This document shows, one piece after another, positions 19,401 through 26,839 of a DNA stretch of 64,000 nt (the first letter of the stretch is position 1; each line of letters begins with the position of its first letter). The DNA lies in the NCBI RefSeq assembly GCF_017316185.1, contig NZ_JAFLVX010000011.1:1-64000 (forward strand), written 5' to 3'. Below the pieces are notes generated by a model that did not search any database, was not told the origin of the DNA, and was given only the letters and a program-made list of their open reading frames with translations. This DNA comes from Candidatus Vagococcus giribetii. GTDB taxonomy: Bacteria; Bacillota; Bacilli; Lactobacillales; Vagococcaceae. The translations under genes and the position numbers were made by a program.

Positions 19401-22400
19401 CACCATTCATAATGGCGAAATCAGTTGGCTCTTTAAAGCCTGTTTTACCGTATGCGAGTAATGCATCTCCAATCACATTACCTAAGTTTGTTTCACGAGT
19501 TCTAGCATTTTCACGCTCACCATTAAAGGTAATTGTGTTGTTTTCAAGTACTGTTTCTGACATGGCTGCATCAAAATTAGCCTGAGCTTTAGCCACAATC
19601 TCTTCAACTTTTGGATCTGGAGTTAATCCTTTTAATTCACTAAAAGGATGTAATTTAGCAGTTAATTTAGGTGCTTCCCCTGAATAATCTGCTGTCATCA
19701 TTCCAACATTGTTTAAGTGATTACCTGTTTGACCAATCAATACGTTATCTGTCTTAATCCCTTCAGGTAAGGCTGTATGTGAGTGTCCATCGGCAATAAA
19801 AATCTTTTCTTTTGGATAAGCTTTAGCTAATTCAGTTGCTAAATGTTTACTTGTTTCATCTTCAACTGTTGTCTCATCAATCCCTAAATGAGTCATAAAG
19901 ACAAAGTAGTCTGCACCTTCATTTGCTTTAATTTCTTTAATCGTTTCAATCGCAACTGGTGCTGGTTTTTTAAACATCACTTTTTCGACATTGTTAGGAT
20001 GCGTTTTGACTGATGTTTCAGGAGTTGTTAATCCAATTAAGGCGAATTTTTGTTTCTTGCCGTCCACTTTTTTCTCAACAATCGTGTAAGGTTTAAATGG
20101 TCTTGTTTCTCCATCTTTATAATAAACATTGGCAGAAACGATTGGGAAAGTTAATTTCGATTGATACATTAAGGCTTGATCTAACCCAAAGTCAAATTCA
20201 TGATTTCCTAAAGTCATGGCATCATAGCCAACAGCGTTCATCGCTTTAACCATGTCTAATCCTTTAGAATAATTTGAAATAGGTAAACCTTGCATAGCGT
20301 CCCCTGCATCTACTAATACAGTTGGTTTTTGATTGTCTTTAAATGTTTTCACACGACCTAAACCAATTGAAGGACTATATTTGTCTTCTTGATACGCCAT
20401 ACGGCCATGCATGTCATTGGTATGCATGATTTTAACACTGCTCTTATCTTCTAAGTACTCATCAGGAATCAACCCTTGTTCAGCTAATTGATACACATTT
20501 AGCTTCTTAACATTCGGTGTTCTACCATCTTTTGATGGCACGATTTCAAATCCTGGCGTTCCTTTTTTAACTTGCTCAATGATGTAGTCTTTTGCTGGGT
20601 GCTCTAAATCAGCACCAATGACTTCAAAATTAGATTCTAACTCTTCTTCTGGTGAAATAGTTCCTTTTTCTTGAATATATTTCACGATTTCCCCACGTAA
20701 CGTTGCGGGATCAGATTCATAATAAGGCTCAGGATTAACTAAACCTTCTTTAGCCATTCCTTCAAATCGGTAGTTATTCATCGCAATTTTAAAGACTTGT
20801 TCATCTGAGACTGGTTTGCCTTGATACGTTAACTCTTTAATGCGTGAACCAACTGGTTTTGAAATATCGATTTTGTATTTAACGCCAGAAACCATGTCAT
20901 AGTTATAGACACGAATTTTTTCGTTAAATCCAATGGTAACGTCTCCATCTTCATATTGTTGGTAATAAGCGCCTTGATTTTCCAAATACGTTTTTAACTG
21001 CGCTCCAGTCATCTCTGTTCCAACTAAGGTATTTGGGTATTTGTAAATGTTAAAAATATCAGAATACTTAATCGGTCCTTTGTTTAATTTACTATCCGCT
21101 TTAAAAAGGGCAGCAGAACCTAAATCAGCTCCAGCTACTTTCATTTGAACGTTGTTGATTAATGAAATCATCGCTGTTGGTTGTAATTGTGCTTCTGGGA
21201 TACCAGGCACGCGTTCTTCTGGTAAGAAGTTAGCAGTTGCTTCTCCGATAACACCGTTAACATATTCTTTTGTTTTTTCATGGGCTTCTTGAGTGGCTGC
21301 TTTCACAGCTTCGTCTCCAACAACGCCTTTAGCTGAAATAGTGCTTGGTGTTGCTTTAGCAACTTTCCACTCTGATGTTTTTTCATCAGCAGCTTTTTCT
21401 GGTTCTTCAGTTGTTGTAGTTGCTTCATCTGATGTAGTCTCTTTAGTTGTAGCTTCCTCTGCTACTTCTTTTTCTAATTCTAAATCAATTTTCACCACAC
21501 CTGAGCCAGTATCTTTTACAGCTGCGACCGGTTTTAGTGTGTTGTCTTTATCAGGAATCATCTCTGAAAATTCACGATGATCATGACCTAGCACAAATGC
21601 ATCAATTTCAGGAACTTCCGTAATAACGTTACGAGCTGCTGCTCCTGGATCAGAGTTATCTAAACCAGCATGAATCGCTGCAACAATCACATCTGGTTTC
21701 TCTGTCACTTTTAAGATGTCAACTTGTTTTCTAGCTTCTTCATTTAATGGTTTAAAATCTAACCCTTTAACTTTGTCACCATCCCATTGTGCTACATGAG
21801 GAATAGTTAAACCAATAACAGACACTTTAACGCCATCAATCATTTTTGTTTCAGTTGCTTTCACAAAATTAGTATCTGTCCCTTTCAAATAGGTATTGGC
21901 AGATAATAACGGGAACTGCGCATCTTGTTCAACTTTTTTAATTAAATCTGTACCAAAGTTAAACTCATGATTTCCAAGGGCCATTGCGTCATAACCGATT
22001 GTATTCATCGCAGCGATCACTGGATGAGTTACTCCTTGAAGATCTGGTTGTGAACTGTATAAATCATCTGTTAACAACGTTCCTTGCAAATTATCTCCAG
22101 CATCTACTAAAAGAGTATTCGGATTATTAGCACGTTCATTTTTAACAATTGTACCAATTTTAGCAAACCCTAAATCTGCTTCTTTCCCATCTTCATAGGA
22201 CCAATCCCAGACATTTCCATGAACATCTGATGTACCTAAAATGGTTAAATTTTTCTTTTCAACTTTCTTATCAGTTGTTGATTCAACTTCTTTTTTTGCT
22301 GGTTCTTTCTTCTCTACTTCTTTTGAAACAGATTCACCAACAGAATCCGATGTCTCAGGTAGACCAGAATGTTGTGTCTCTTCTTTAACTACCTCTTCCT

Positions 22401-22599
22401 TAGATACTTCTTTTGTCACTTCTTCTGAACTAGTTGAGACTGTATCACCCATTGTTTCTGGTGATGTTTCTGTCGCAACAACTTCTGTAGCTCCTTGTTG
22501 TGTTTCTGCCAACACAGACACACTAGGGCTTATTGCACCAACCGTTAGAAACATTAACATTGCAACATTAAGTTTCTTAAACCAATTAACCTTTTTCAA
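16411..22599 (-). CDS. Giant cell-wall-anchored protein with three 5'-nucleotidase/phosphodiesterase modules
   Basis: This 2062-residue protein starts with TTG (22597-22599) behind AGGAGG. A signal peptide (about 1-31) and a Glu/Thr/Ser-rich linker come first. Three metallophosphatase plus nucleotidase C-terminal modules follow, beginning near residues 118 (GTSDVHGN), 723 (HTNDMHGR) and 1263 (HTNDMHGR). Each has the GNHEF metal motif; module 1 has GHDHRE, modules 2 and 3 have DGHSH and NGGG. Module 1 resembles cyclic-nucleotide phosphodiesterases; modules 2 and 3 are closer to each other and to UshA-type 5'-nucleotidases. About three helical FIVAR-like repeats (from about 1800) lead to LPKTG near 2026, a hydrophobic helix and a basic tail. 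It should break down extracellular nucleotides. YfkN of B. subtilis is a two-module relative; three is unusual. Confidence 0.9.
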   Translation of the reverse strand: MKKVNWFKKLNVAMLMFLTVGAISPSVSVLAETQQGATEVVATETSPETMGDTVSTSSEEVTKEVSKEEVVKEETQHSGLPETSDSVGESVSKEVEKKEPAKKEVESTTDKKVEKKNLTILGTSDVHGNVWDWSYEDGKEADLGFAKIGTIVKNERANNPNTLLVDAGDNLQGTLLTDDLYSSQPDLQGVTHPVIAAMNTIGYDAMALGNHEFNFGTDLIKKVEQDAQFPLLSANTYLKGTDTNFVKATETKMIDGVKVSVIGLTIPHVAQWDGDKVKGLDFKPLNEEARKQVDILKVTEKPDVIVAAIHAGLDNSDPGAAARNVITEVPEIDAFVLGHDHREFSEMIPDKDNTLKPVAAVKDTGSGVVKIDLELEKEVAEEATTKETTSDEATTTTEEPEKAADEKTSEWKVAKATPSTISAKGVVGDEAVKAATQEAHEKTKEYVNGVIGEATANFLPEERVPGIPEAQLQPTAMISLINNVQMKVAGADLGSAALFKADSKLNKGPIKYSDIFNIYKYPNTLVGTEMTGAQLKTYLENQGAYYQQYEDGDVTIGFNEKIRVYNYDMVSGVKYKIDISKPVGSRIKELTYQGKPVSDEQVFKIAMNNYRFEGMAKEGLVNPEPYYESDPATLRGEIVKYIQEKGTISPEEELESNFEVIGADLEHPAKDYIIEQVKKGTPGFEIVPSKDGRTPNVKKLNVYQLAEQGLIPDEYLEDKSSVKIMHTNDMHGRMAYQEDKYSPSIGLGRVKTFKDNQKPTVLVDAGDAMQGLPISNYSKGLDMVKAMNAVGYDAMTLGNHEFDFGLDQALMYQSKLTFPIVSANVYYKDGETRPFKPYTIVEKKVDGKKQKFALIGLTTPETSVKTHPNNVEKVMFKKPAPVAIETIKEIKANEGADYFVFMTHLGIDETTVEDETSKHLATELAKAYPKEKIFIADGHSHTALPEGIKTDNVLIGQTGNHLNNVGMMTADYSGEAPKLTAKLHPFSELKGLTPDPKVEEIVAKAQANFDAAMSETVLENNTITFNGERENARTRETNLGNVIGDALLAYGKTGFKEPTDFAIMNGGGMRQSIKPGKVTKGDIVGVMPFGNTVSQVKVTGNEIFAMFEHSLRSIHVLGEDGQPVLDDNGVPKLGANGGFLQVSDSIQVTYDSNLQGADTEKNIPGKRVTSIKIKDKSGNFVEVPRKDDVTYNMATNDFLAAGGDGYSMLVGKPVEEGPSMDEVFMTYLTGLSESQFASYEKELPYTRIISKLSTATEDEFSFTIMHTNDMHGRLQYEKDKSIGMAKLKTFKDEKKPTLMLDGGDSLQGLAISNFSEGMDMARAMSLLPYDAVAAGNHEFDFGYDQAMQFKNVLPMVAANVYKDGTHSFKPYDIIEKEGKKFAVIGLSTPETAFKTHPKNVEGVTFEEPIPVAKATINELQGQADAFIFVTHLGIDKTTPEEWRGDTLAKSLSEEFPTEKIIVIDGHSHSALREGQQFGNVLLAQTGNYLNNVGMIDVTYKGDTPTFNARLVPASEFAEVTENPDVKQIVDETAARFKEEMSQMVLEDNPVYLEGDGAYGRTRETNLGNLIADSLYDYGQTGFKDGQTDLAVINGGGIRVSINKGPVTKGDVLAVLPFGNTIAQIDVTGAQIKEMFEYSLRSEVQKDKDGQPIIDETTKMPVLGKNGGFLQVSDSVKVSFNPYEQGAGNKPEDQIKGNRVWKIEIRNRQTGQFELLQDDKVYKLATNDFLAAGGDGYTMLGGKREEGPSMDVIFTQFLQDINVKPTSRVMSLKAAKYNLNDYAEPFPYGRIVPSEKVDTTHQDILRETIAMVKGLNPDDYTVATWLEVEKALVEAETTLTKKDEALAEAANTKLLEAVNNLLPREVIEPNDNQLKLAEAILGYYFDEGFYTAHSWSKFEPALEKAADALLEEDEDVAAEALIELNKAAKETLISIESLMALVEEASRLKEADYTPESWKVFMKELRAAEELLDKAADVNQAISEETLEKAEDALEGAIKQLKLRKADPGKGKDDSGKGSQGGKKDSILPKTGEVSSNVAFIGVAFLSLSGAYIWLRRKDKDVA

Positions 22600-22616
22600 T
22601 CCTTCTCCTCCTTATA

Positions 22617-22631
22617 TTTAAACGCTTTCAT
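22617..22631 (-). promoter_or_regulatory. Catabolite-responsive-element-like site before the nucleotidase gene
   Basis: On the minus strand ATGAAAGCGTTTAAA matches the cre consensus WTGNAANCGNWNNCW at all but one fixed position. It lies between a TATAGT -10-like element (22658-22663 region) and the ribosome site. A weaker relative (AGGAAGCGTTTTTA) lies about 60 bases further upstream. Together they suggest CcpA repression when preferred sugars are present. Confidence 0.45.
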
Positions 22632-22822
22632 TCTATTTATTAAAATAAGATGTGACTATACCATTCTCCCTTATTTCAATAAAAACGCTTCCTATTTATT
22701 GTATCAAAATACCAAAATATTGCCACCTTAAATTTACTTAGTTATTTATAACCTATATGTTCCAATTCTTGTTTTTTTCCCCTAATTCCATTCCATAAAT
22801 TAAGAATTAGATCATTTGTTAT

Positions 22823-22845
22823 GTTACTTATTATAAATAAGCAAC
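22823..22845. repeat. 23-bp imperfect inverted repeat, operator-like
   Basis: GTTACTTATT and AATAAGCAAC flank an ATA centre; nine of ten positions pair. It ends 12 bases before the -35 element of the DsbA-like gene and lacks a T run, so an operator is more likely than a terminator. Confidence 0.4.
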
Positions 22846-22857
22846 TGAGCATATGGT

Positions 22858-22886
22858 TTGTTTTTTTTAATTATTGTAGCTATGAT
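22858..22886 (+). promoter_or_regulatory. Promoter of the DsbA-like gene
   Basis: TTGTTT (22858-22863) and TATGAT (22881-22886) are separated by 17 bases, about 32 bases before the start codon. Confidence 0.55.
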
Positions 22887-22918
22887 ACAACTAGTAAAAT
22901 GATTGGTGGTATTTAATT

Positions 22919-23617
22919 ATGAAAATAGAATTTTTCCACGATGTAATTTGTAGTTTTTGTTTTCCCATGTCTTACCGCATGCGAAAAATTCAAGCAAAAT
23001 ATCCAAATGTTGAGATTATTCATCGCTCTTATGCCCTAGCTTGGGATGCCAGTGATTTTGAAAAAATGTTTGGTTCTCGTGAAAATGCAAAACAAGAAAT
23101 CATGTCACATTGGGCACATGCCAATCAAAATGATGACTTACACCGTTTTAATATTGAAGGGATGGAAGAAGCAGACTTTTTATTTCCAACTTCTAAAAAC
23201 GGTTTATTAGCTGCTAAAGCTGGAAAAATAATTGGTGGTGAAGAAGCCTACTGGCAAATTTTTGAAAACATACAAGAGTTACTTTTTGTCAAAAATGAAG
23301 ACATTGAATCTTTAGACGTTATCAAAAAAGCTCTCGTTAATACAGGTATTTCATGGGAAACCTTTGAACCTGTCCTTTTAGCAGAAGAAACATTGGAAGC
23401 TGTTAATGAAGATTTGAAACTTGCTTACCAATACGGTATCCAAGGAGTCCCTTTCTTAGTTATCAACGAAAAATACGGTATTAATGGCGCACAACCTCTA
23501 GAAGTCATTGAGGAAACCATCGAAAAAATCGCTGTAGAAGCTCACGAGCCTCTTACTTTAATTGAAAATGGCGAGTCATGCCATTTAGATACAAACGGAA
23601 CTTGGACATGTGACTAA
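22919..23617 (+). CDS. DsbA-family (FrnE-like) thiol oxidoreductase
   Basis: This 232-residue protein begins MKIEFFHDVICSFCFPMSYR, with a redox CSFC motif at residues 11-14, followed by a helical insertion and a cis-proline loop GVPFLVI. There is no signal peptide, so it should act in the cytoplasm like the FrnE/2-hydroxychromene isomerase branch. Two more cysteines, in CHLDTNGTWTC at the C terminus, could form a second redox pair. The substrate is unknown. A role in thiol or disulfide stress is plausible but not shown by neighbours. The ribosome site is a weak GGTGG. Confidence 0.85.
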   Translation: MKIEFFHDVICSFCFPMSYRMRKIQAKYPNVEIIHRSYALAWDASDFEKMFGSRENAKQEIMSHWAHANQNDDLHRFNIEGMEEADFLFPTSKNGLLAAKAGKIIGGEEAYWQIFENIQELLFVKNEDIESLDVIKKALVNTGISWETFEPVLLAEETLEAVNEDLKLAYQYGIQGVPFLVINEKYGINGAQPLEVIEETIEKIAVEAHEPLTLIENGESCHLDTNGTWTCD

Positions 23618-23623
23618 ATAGTA

Positions 23624-23660
23624 AAAAAAGGTTGCGATTATTGAAGTCACAACCTTTTCT
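23624..23660. terminator. Bidirectional terminator between DsbA-like and GNAT genes
   Basis: AAAAGGTTGCGA (ending at 23636) pairs with TCACAACCTTTT (23647-23658), with one mismatch that is G-U on the minus strand. A and T runs lie on either side. It serves both convergent genes. Confidence 0.75.
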
Positions 23661-23662
23661 TT

Positions 23663-24172
23663 TTATAGTTGATAGCCTAAACGTTCCCCAGCTGTCACAG
23701 GTAAGACAATCTCTCCGCGAAAGTTAAAGCCTGCTTTTTGAATCACTTTTTGCATCGGGATATTAAGGGGATGCGTATCTATTCGGATATCTGTATAACC
23801 TTGTTTTTGAGCTTCTAAAATCAGATAGGACAATAAAAACTGTCCCTTGCCTCTTTCTTTTATTGTCTCTTTTATCGCAATCCGGTGTAAAGACACATAC
23901 GCCTCTTCTCCTAGCCACTCCCCATTTTTTATTGGTTCATAACCTTCTTGCTTCCCTTTTGTAATAGTGCCGTAACCCACTATTTCCTTATCTTCAAGTA
24001 ACACATACCCTTCTTCTAATTGTAAATCAGTCATGATAACTGCTTTATTGGGTCCCTCATTATTGCGCCACTGAGGGATATTCCGTGAAGCTAGTTGTTT
24101 TCTCCCACTGTCAATGACTGCTAATATTTGTTCCAAATCATTTTCTTTCCCTAGTCTAACACTGTAGTCCAT
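23663..24172 (-). CDS. GNAT-family N-acetyltransferase
   Basis: This 169-residue protein has the GNAT fold pattern: an N-terminal DYSVRLGKENDLEQILAVID strand-helix, the central strand VSLHRIAIKE, and an acetyl-CoA pyrophosphate loop ERGKGQFLLSYL. A final strand and helix end in AGFNFRGEIVLP. It transfers an acetyl group from acetyl-CoA; the acceptor is unknown. It is a single gene divergent from the FusB-like gene and has an AAGGGAG ribosome site. Confidence 0.85.
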   Translation of the reverse strand: MDYSVRLGKENDLEQILAVIDSGRKQLASRNIPQWRNNEGPNKAVIMTDLQLEEGYVLLEDKEIVGYGTITKGKQEGYEPIKNGEWLGEEAYVSLHRIAIKETIKERGKGQFLLSYLILEAQKQGYTDIRIDTHPLNIPMQKVIQKAGFNFRGEIVLPVTAGERLGYQL

Positions 24173-24220
24173 GTAGTCAGCTCCCTTACTTAACCTAGTA
24201 GTCCTCCCATAGTAAATGAC

Positions 24221-24249
24221 TTTACATCTTTAAGTCAACATAATAAAAT
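24221..24249 (+). promoter_or_regulatory. Promoter of the FusB-like leader and gene
   Basis: TTTACA (24221-24226) and TAAAAT (24244-24249) lie exactly 17 bases apart. Transcription should begin near 24256, giving a leader of about 135 nt before the structural gene. Confidence 0.65.
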
Positions 24250-24276
24250 AGAACCATCACTTAGGAGGTGATTGAG

Positions 24277-24321
24277 ATGACACCATCATCTTTAATGACA
24301 AGCAAAGTTTCATTCATTTAA
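24277..24321 (+). CDS. Leader peptide of the FusB-like gene
   Basis: A 14-codon frame (MTPSSLMTSKVSFI, stop TAA) follows an unusually strong ribosome site, AGGAGGTGATT. Its last codons run into the first arm of a hairpin. Small size, strong initiation and position before mutually exclusive hairpins are the marks of an attenuation leader like those of inducible erm genes. Codons 10-14 overlap the hairpin arm at 24304-24314, so a stalled ribosome would open it. Confidence 0.65.
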   Translation: MTPSSLMTSKVSFI

Positions 24322-24383
24322 TGATACTTTGAGTAAAGGCATCCTTTTTTCTTCAAAGTATCTAACTTTACTAGAGAGAAGGA
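24304..24383 (+). promoter_or_regulatory. Translational attenuator of the FusB-like gene
   Basis: Three pairings are visible. Stem 1 is 24304-24314 with 24320-24330 (11 bp, one mismatch). Stem 2 is GATACTTTGA (24323-24332) with TCAAAGTATC (24353-24362), perfect. Stem 3 is TCCTTTTTTC (24342-24351) with GAGAGAAGGA (24374-24383), the ribosome site itself, with two G-U pairs. Stem 2 excludes both 1 and 3. Thus stems 1 and 3 together would hide the ribosome site, and a ribosome stalled in the leader would favour stem 2 and open it. The mechanism is inferred from base pairing. Confidence 0.6.
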
Positions 24384-24391
24384 ACAAACTT

Positions 24392-25018
24392 ATGATACAA
24401 CCATACGAATTTAACGACGTCAAAAAGCAAATAACCCAATTAATTGATATATATAAAACTGTAAACGATAAAGATACCATCATGACAAGTCAAGCAATCA
24501 CCACTAACCACATCTTACCTATCTTGGGAGAAGAGTTACACGAAAGTATTCGAGTAGCTTACCTAGATGTTCGCTTAACCAATCAGAAAGCTCTACCGAT
24601 TTTTGAGCGTATTAAGGAAGAAGTGATCCCTTTTAAAGATGTCTCAGATAAACAGATTGAAAAATCATTTAAAAAGGTAAAAAAATTAAAATTCCCACAG
24701 TTAGCTGACTATGATTTGAAAGAAACTAATTACTTGGCTTGGGACGATATTGGAACTCAGCGCAAGTACCTATCTTTCTATTCCGAAGACAAACTGGTCA
24801 GTGTTTATGGGGTTATGTCTAATAACGTGATTAAAAATGTCTGCGCGATTTGTCAAAAAATTGATAATGTCGCTCTATTTATGGCGACAACCAAACGTTC
24901 TGGTGATGAAACTTACACCAAAAAAGGAAATTACATTTGTAAAGATAGTCAAAAATGTAACCGACAAATGGAGACTCTAAAGCACCTTCATTCTTTTTAC
25001 GAGACTGTCTCAAAATAA
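24392..25018 (+). CDS. FusB/FusC-type elongation factor G-binding protein
   Basis: I set the start at the ATG at 24392 (208 aa) because AGAAGGA lies eight bases upstream; an earlier in-frame codon overlaps the leader hairpins. The protein has the FusB layout: an N-terminal helical bundle (about 1-110), then a treble-clef-like zinc domain with Cys151, Cys154, Cys183 and Cys189. FusB proteins bind EF-G and help release it from ribosomes stalled by fusidic acid. Chromosomal relatives occur in Enterococcaceae and Listeria. Whether this copy gives resistance cannot be told. The attenuator suggests induction by translation inhibitors. Confidence 0.85.
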   Translation: MIQPYEFNDVKKQITQLIDIYKTVNDKDTIMTSQAITTNHILPILGEELHESIRVAYLDVRLTNQKALPIFERIKEEVIPFKDVSDKQIEKSFKKVKKLKFPQLADYDLKETNYLAWDDIGTQRKYLSFYSEDKLVSVYGVMSNNVIKNVCAICQKIDNVALFMATTKRSGDETYTKKGNYICKDSQKCNRQMETLKHLHSFYETVSK

Positions 25019-25043
25019 CCAATGAGCACATAACAATACAAAA

Positions 25044-25090
25044 AAAGGACTATGACGTGAGTTTAACAACTTACGTCATAGTCCTTTATT
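25044..25090. terminator. Strong bidirectional terminator after the FusB-like gene
   Basis: AAAGGACTATGACGT (25044-25058) pairs perfectly with ACGTCATAGTCCTTT (25073-25087) around a 14-base loop. A and T runs flank it. It separates the FusB-like gene from the convergent permease gene. Confidence 0.88.
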
Positions 25091-25095
25091 ATTTT

Positions 25096-26601
25096 TTACT
25101 TAATACCCATTTTCTTTTCGTATCGGTTATAGAGATACAAAGCAACTCCACCGAAGAAAATTGGCCCTATAATAGAAAAGAATGTTTCTGTGTAGCGACC
25201 ATGTAAGGCTGGTTCGATAATCGTAAAGACGTTAGCAAACCCAATGACAAATGTCACCATCACAACGATCCATTTATAATGCGTGTTTGATTTGTAAATA
25301 ACGAAAGGCTTATTAATTGATTCGTTTTTCTTGAATCCGTAAAAGGCGATGACAATAAACATATAAGGAATACTTACTGCAACGTTAGTCATTGAAATAA
25401 TAATTTCAAAGAATTCTTTCGCTCCTTTACCACCAAATGATACAAATAAAATAATAGCAATAACGACTGCTGCTTGAACATACATCGCATAAACAGGTAA
25501 CCCGTTTTTTGTTTTTGTCCATTTTTTAGGCCAAATTTCTTTAGGTGTTCCTTCAATTAACTGTTTAAGTGGTGAAAAAGCTAAAGTAAAGAAAGATCCT
25601 GTTAAGGCTAAGAACATTGAGATTCCAATGTAGCGACCCATCCAGACACCAATTTCCATGGCCACTGATTCAGATAAGTTTAATGCTAGTCCTAATTGAT
25701 ATCCCATGTTGTTCATTGCTACATAGGCTACGTTTCCAAGTGTGATGTCCGCTGATGAGAACTGTGTAAAGGCAAAAGTCCAGTTAGTAAAAATACCCAT
25801 AACAAAGATTCCGATTCCGTATCCAACAGTTATCACAATTGCTGAAATTTTAATCCCTTTAGGGAAGTTAACTTCCGCATTTTCTGTCTCGTCTACTAGC
25901 CCACCGATAATCTCTAAGCCACCATAAGCAAAAATAGCAAACACTAGAAAACTAAAAACAGAAATCATTGACCCATAATCTGGGTTTGGCGAGTGAACAA
26001 AACCACTCATTGTAACAGGTTCGGCCATTTGACCATTATTTAAAAACAAAATAACAATGCCGACAAAAATTAATACCACATTCAGTAAGGCAACAGCCAC
26101 ACCACCCACATTGGTTACTTTCTCAATTTTATCTAGTCCTTTACTAGAAACGAAAGTAATAAACAAAATCCAAAGGACTCCTAAAACCCCTAAACTTTGT
26201 ACACTGTCTAGTCCAAAAAACGACCACTGTTGGGTTTTATCTACCCCAAAAATTCCGTTTGATAATGGAATCCAGATGGAAATTCCTGTACTTACCATCC
26301 AAATAATATTGGACGCATACCACATCACTGTTCCAACAAAAGAAAACTTGGGATTGACAGATTCTGCCATCCACGAGTAAATCCCTCCCTTTCTGTCTTT
26401 AAATGCTGCCCCAAACTCCGATAGCATAAAAGCAAAGGGTAAGAAGAACGTAATCGCAGCTAGCACATACCAGATAATAGATGCATACCCCATTAAATAG
26501 TAAGCCCTAACAATGTTGGCAAATCCGAATACTGATGTAAAAATCATCAGTATTAAGGCCGTTAGCGACAATTTCTTCTTGTTATTCTGTTGATCATCCA
26601 T
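25096..26601 (-). CDS. APC-family amino-acid permease, YjeM type
   Basis: This 501-residue protein has about 12-13 membrane helices and opens LSLTALILMIFTSVFGFANI, the helix 1 pattern of APC transporters. GGIYSWMAES in helix 2 and the long central loop point to the YjeM/glutamate-GABA-antiporter-like branch. It probably exchanges or imports an amino acid; the substrate is not known for this group. GAGGAG lies eight bases before the ATG. It stands alone between terminators. Confidence 0.85.
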   Translation of the reverse strand: MDDQQNNKKKLSLTALILMIFTSVFGFANIVRAYYLMGYASIIWYVLAAITFFLPFAFMLSEFGAAFKDRKGGIYSWMAESVNPKFSFVGTVMWYASNIIWMVSTGISIWIPLSNGIFGVDKTQQWSFFGLDSVQSLGVLGVLWILFITFVSSKGLDKIEKVTNVGGVAVALLNVVLIFVGIVILFLNNGQMAEPVTMSGFVHSPNPDYGSMISVFSFLVFAIFAYGGLEIIGGLVDETENAEVNFPKGIKISAIVITVGYGIGIFVMGIFTNWTFAFTQFSSADITLGNVAYVAMNNMGYQLGLALNLSESVAMEIGVWMGRYIGISMFLALTGSFFTLAFSPLKQLIEGTPKEIWPKKWTKTKNGLPVYAMYVQAAVVIAIILFVSFGGKGAKEFFEIIISMTNVAVSIPYMFIVIAFYGFKKNESINKPFVIYKSNTHYKWIVVMVTFVIGFANVFTIIEPALHGRYTETFFSIIGPIFFGGVALYLYNRYEKKMGIK

Positions 26602-26784
26602 TTTGATAACTCCTCAATTTTTTTGTTATTCTATCCACTTATTTTTTACAAGAATAACTCTAGTTACATTTTAGAATAGTTTTGCCTCTAGAATCCTCAT
26701 GTGATACTTTTTTCAGTTGATTCTAATCATATCTTTATAAACTCCTCATGGAGAATTTCCTATGTCTACCATTCTACTTTAACT

Positions 26785-26815
26785 AAAAAAGAACAATCCC
26801 AGATGATTGTTCTTT
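26785..26815 (-). terminator. Terminator after the CofE-like gene
   Basis: AAAGAACAATC (26788-26798) pairs perfectly with GATTGTTCTTT (26805-26815) around a 6-base loop. T residues follow on the minus strand. The stop of the gene is 25 bases upstream. Confidence 0.85.
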
Positions 26816-26839
26816 CTATATAAATCAATTGATGACAAC

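Larger units (their letters stand above)
22600..22918. other. Divergent intergenic region, nucleotidase and DsbA-like genes
   Basis: This region holds the cre-like sites for the leftward nucleotidase gene, an AT-rich centre, an inverted repeat at 22823-22845, and the promoter of the rightward DsbA-like gene at 22858-22886. No small gene with a ribosome site was seen. Confidence 0.6.

Noticed and set aside
22241-22621. Open frame on the plus strand opposite the start of the giant nucleotidase
   Set aside because: It is rich in Ser and Phe as expected of the complement of a Glu/Thr/Ser-rich coding region and has no ribosome site.
24329-24391. Upstream start for the FusB-like protein adding 21 residues
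   Set aside because: It begins inside the attenuator hairpins without a ribosome site; the family normally starts near MIQPYEF.
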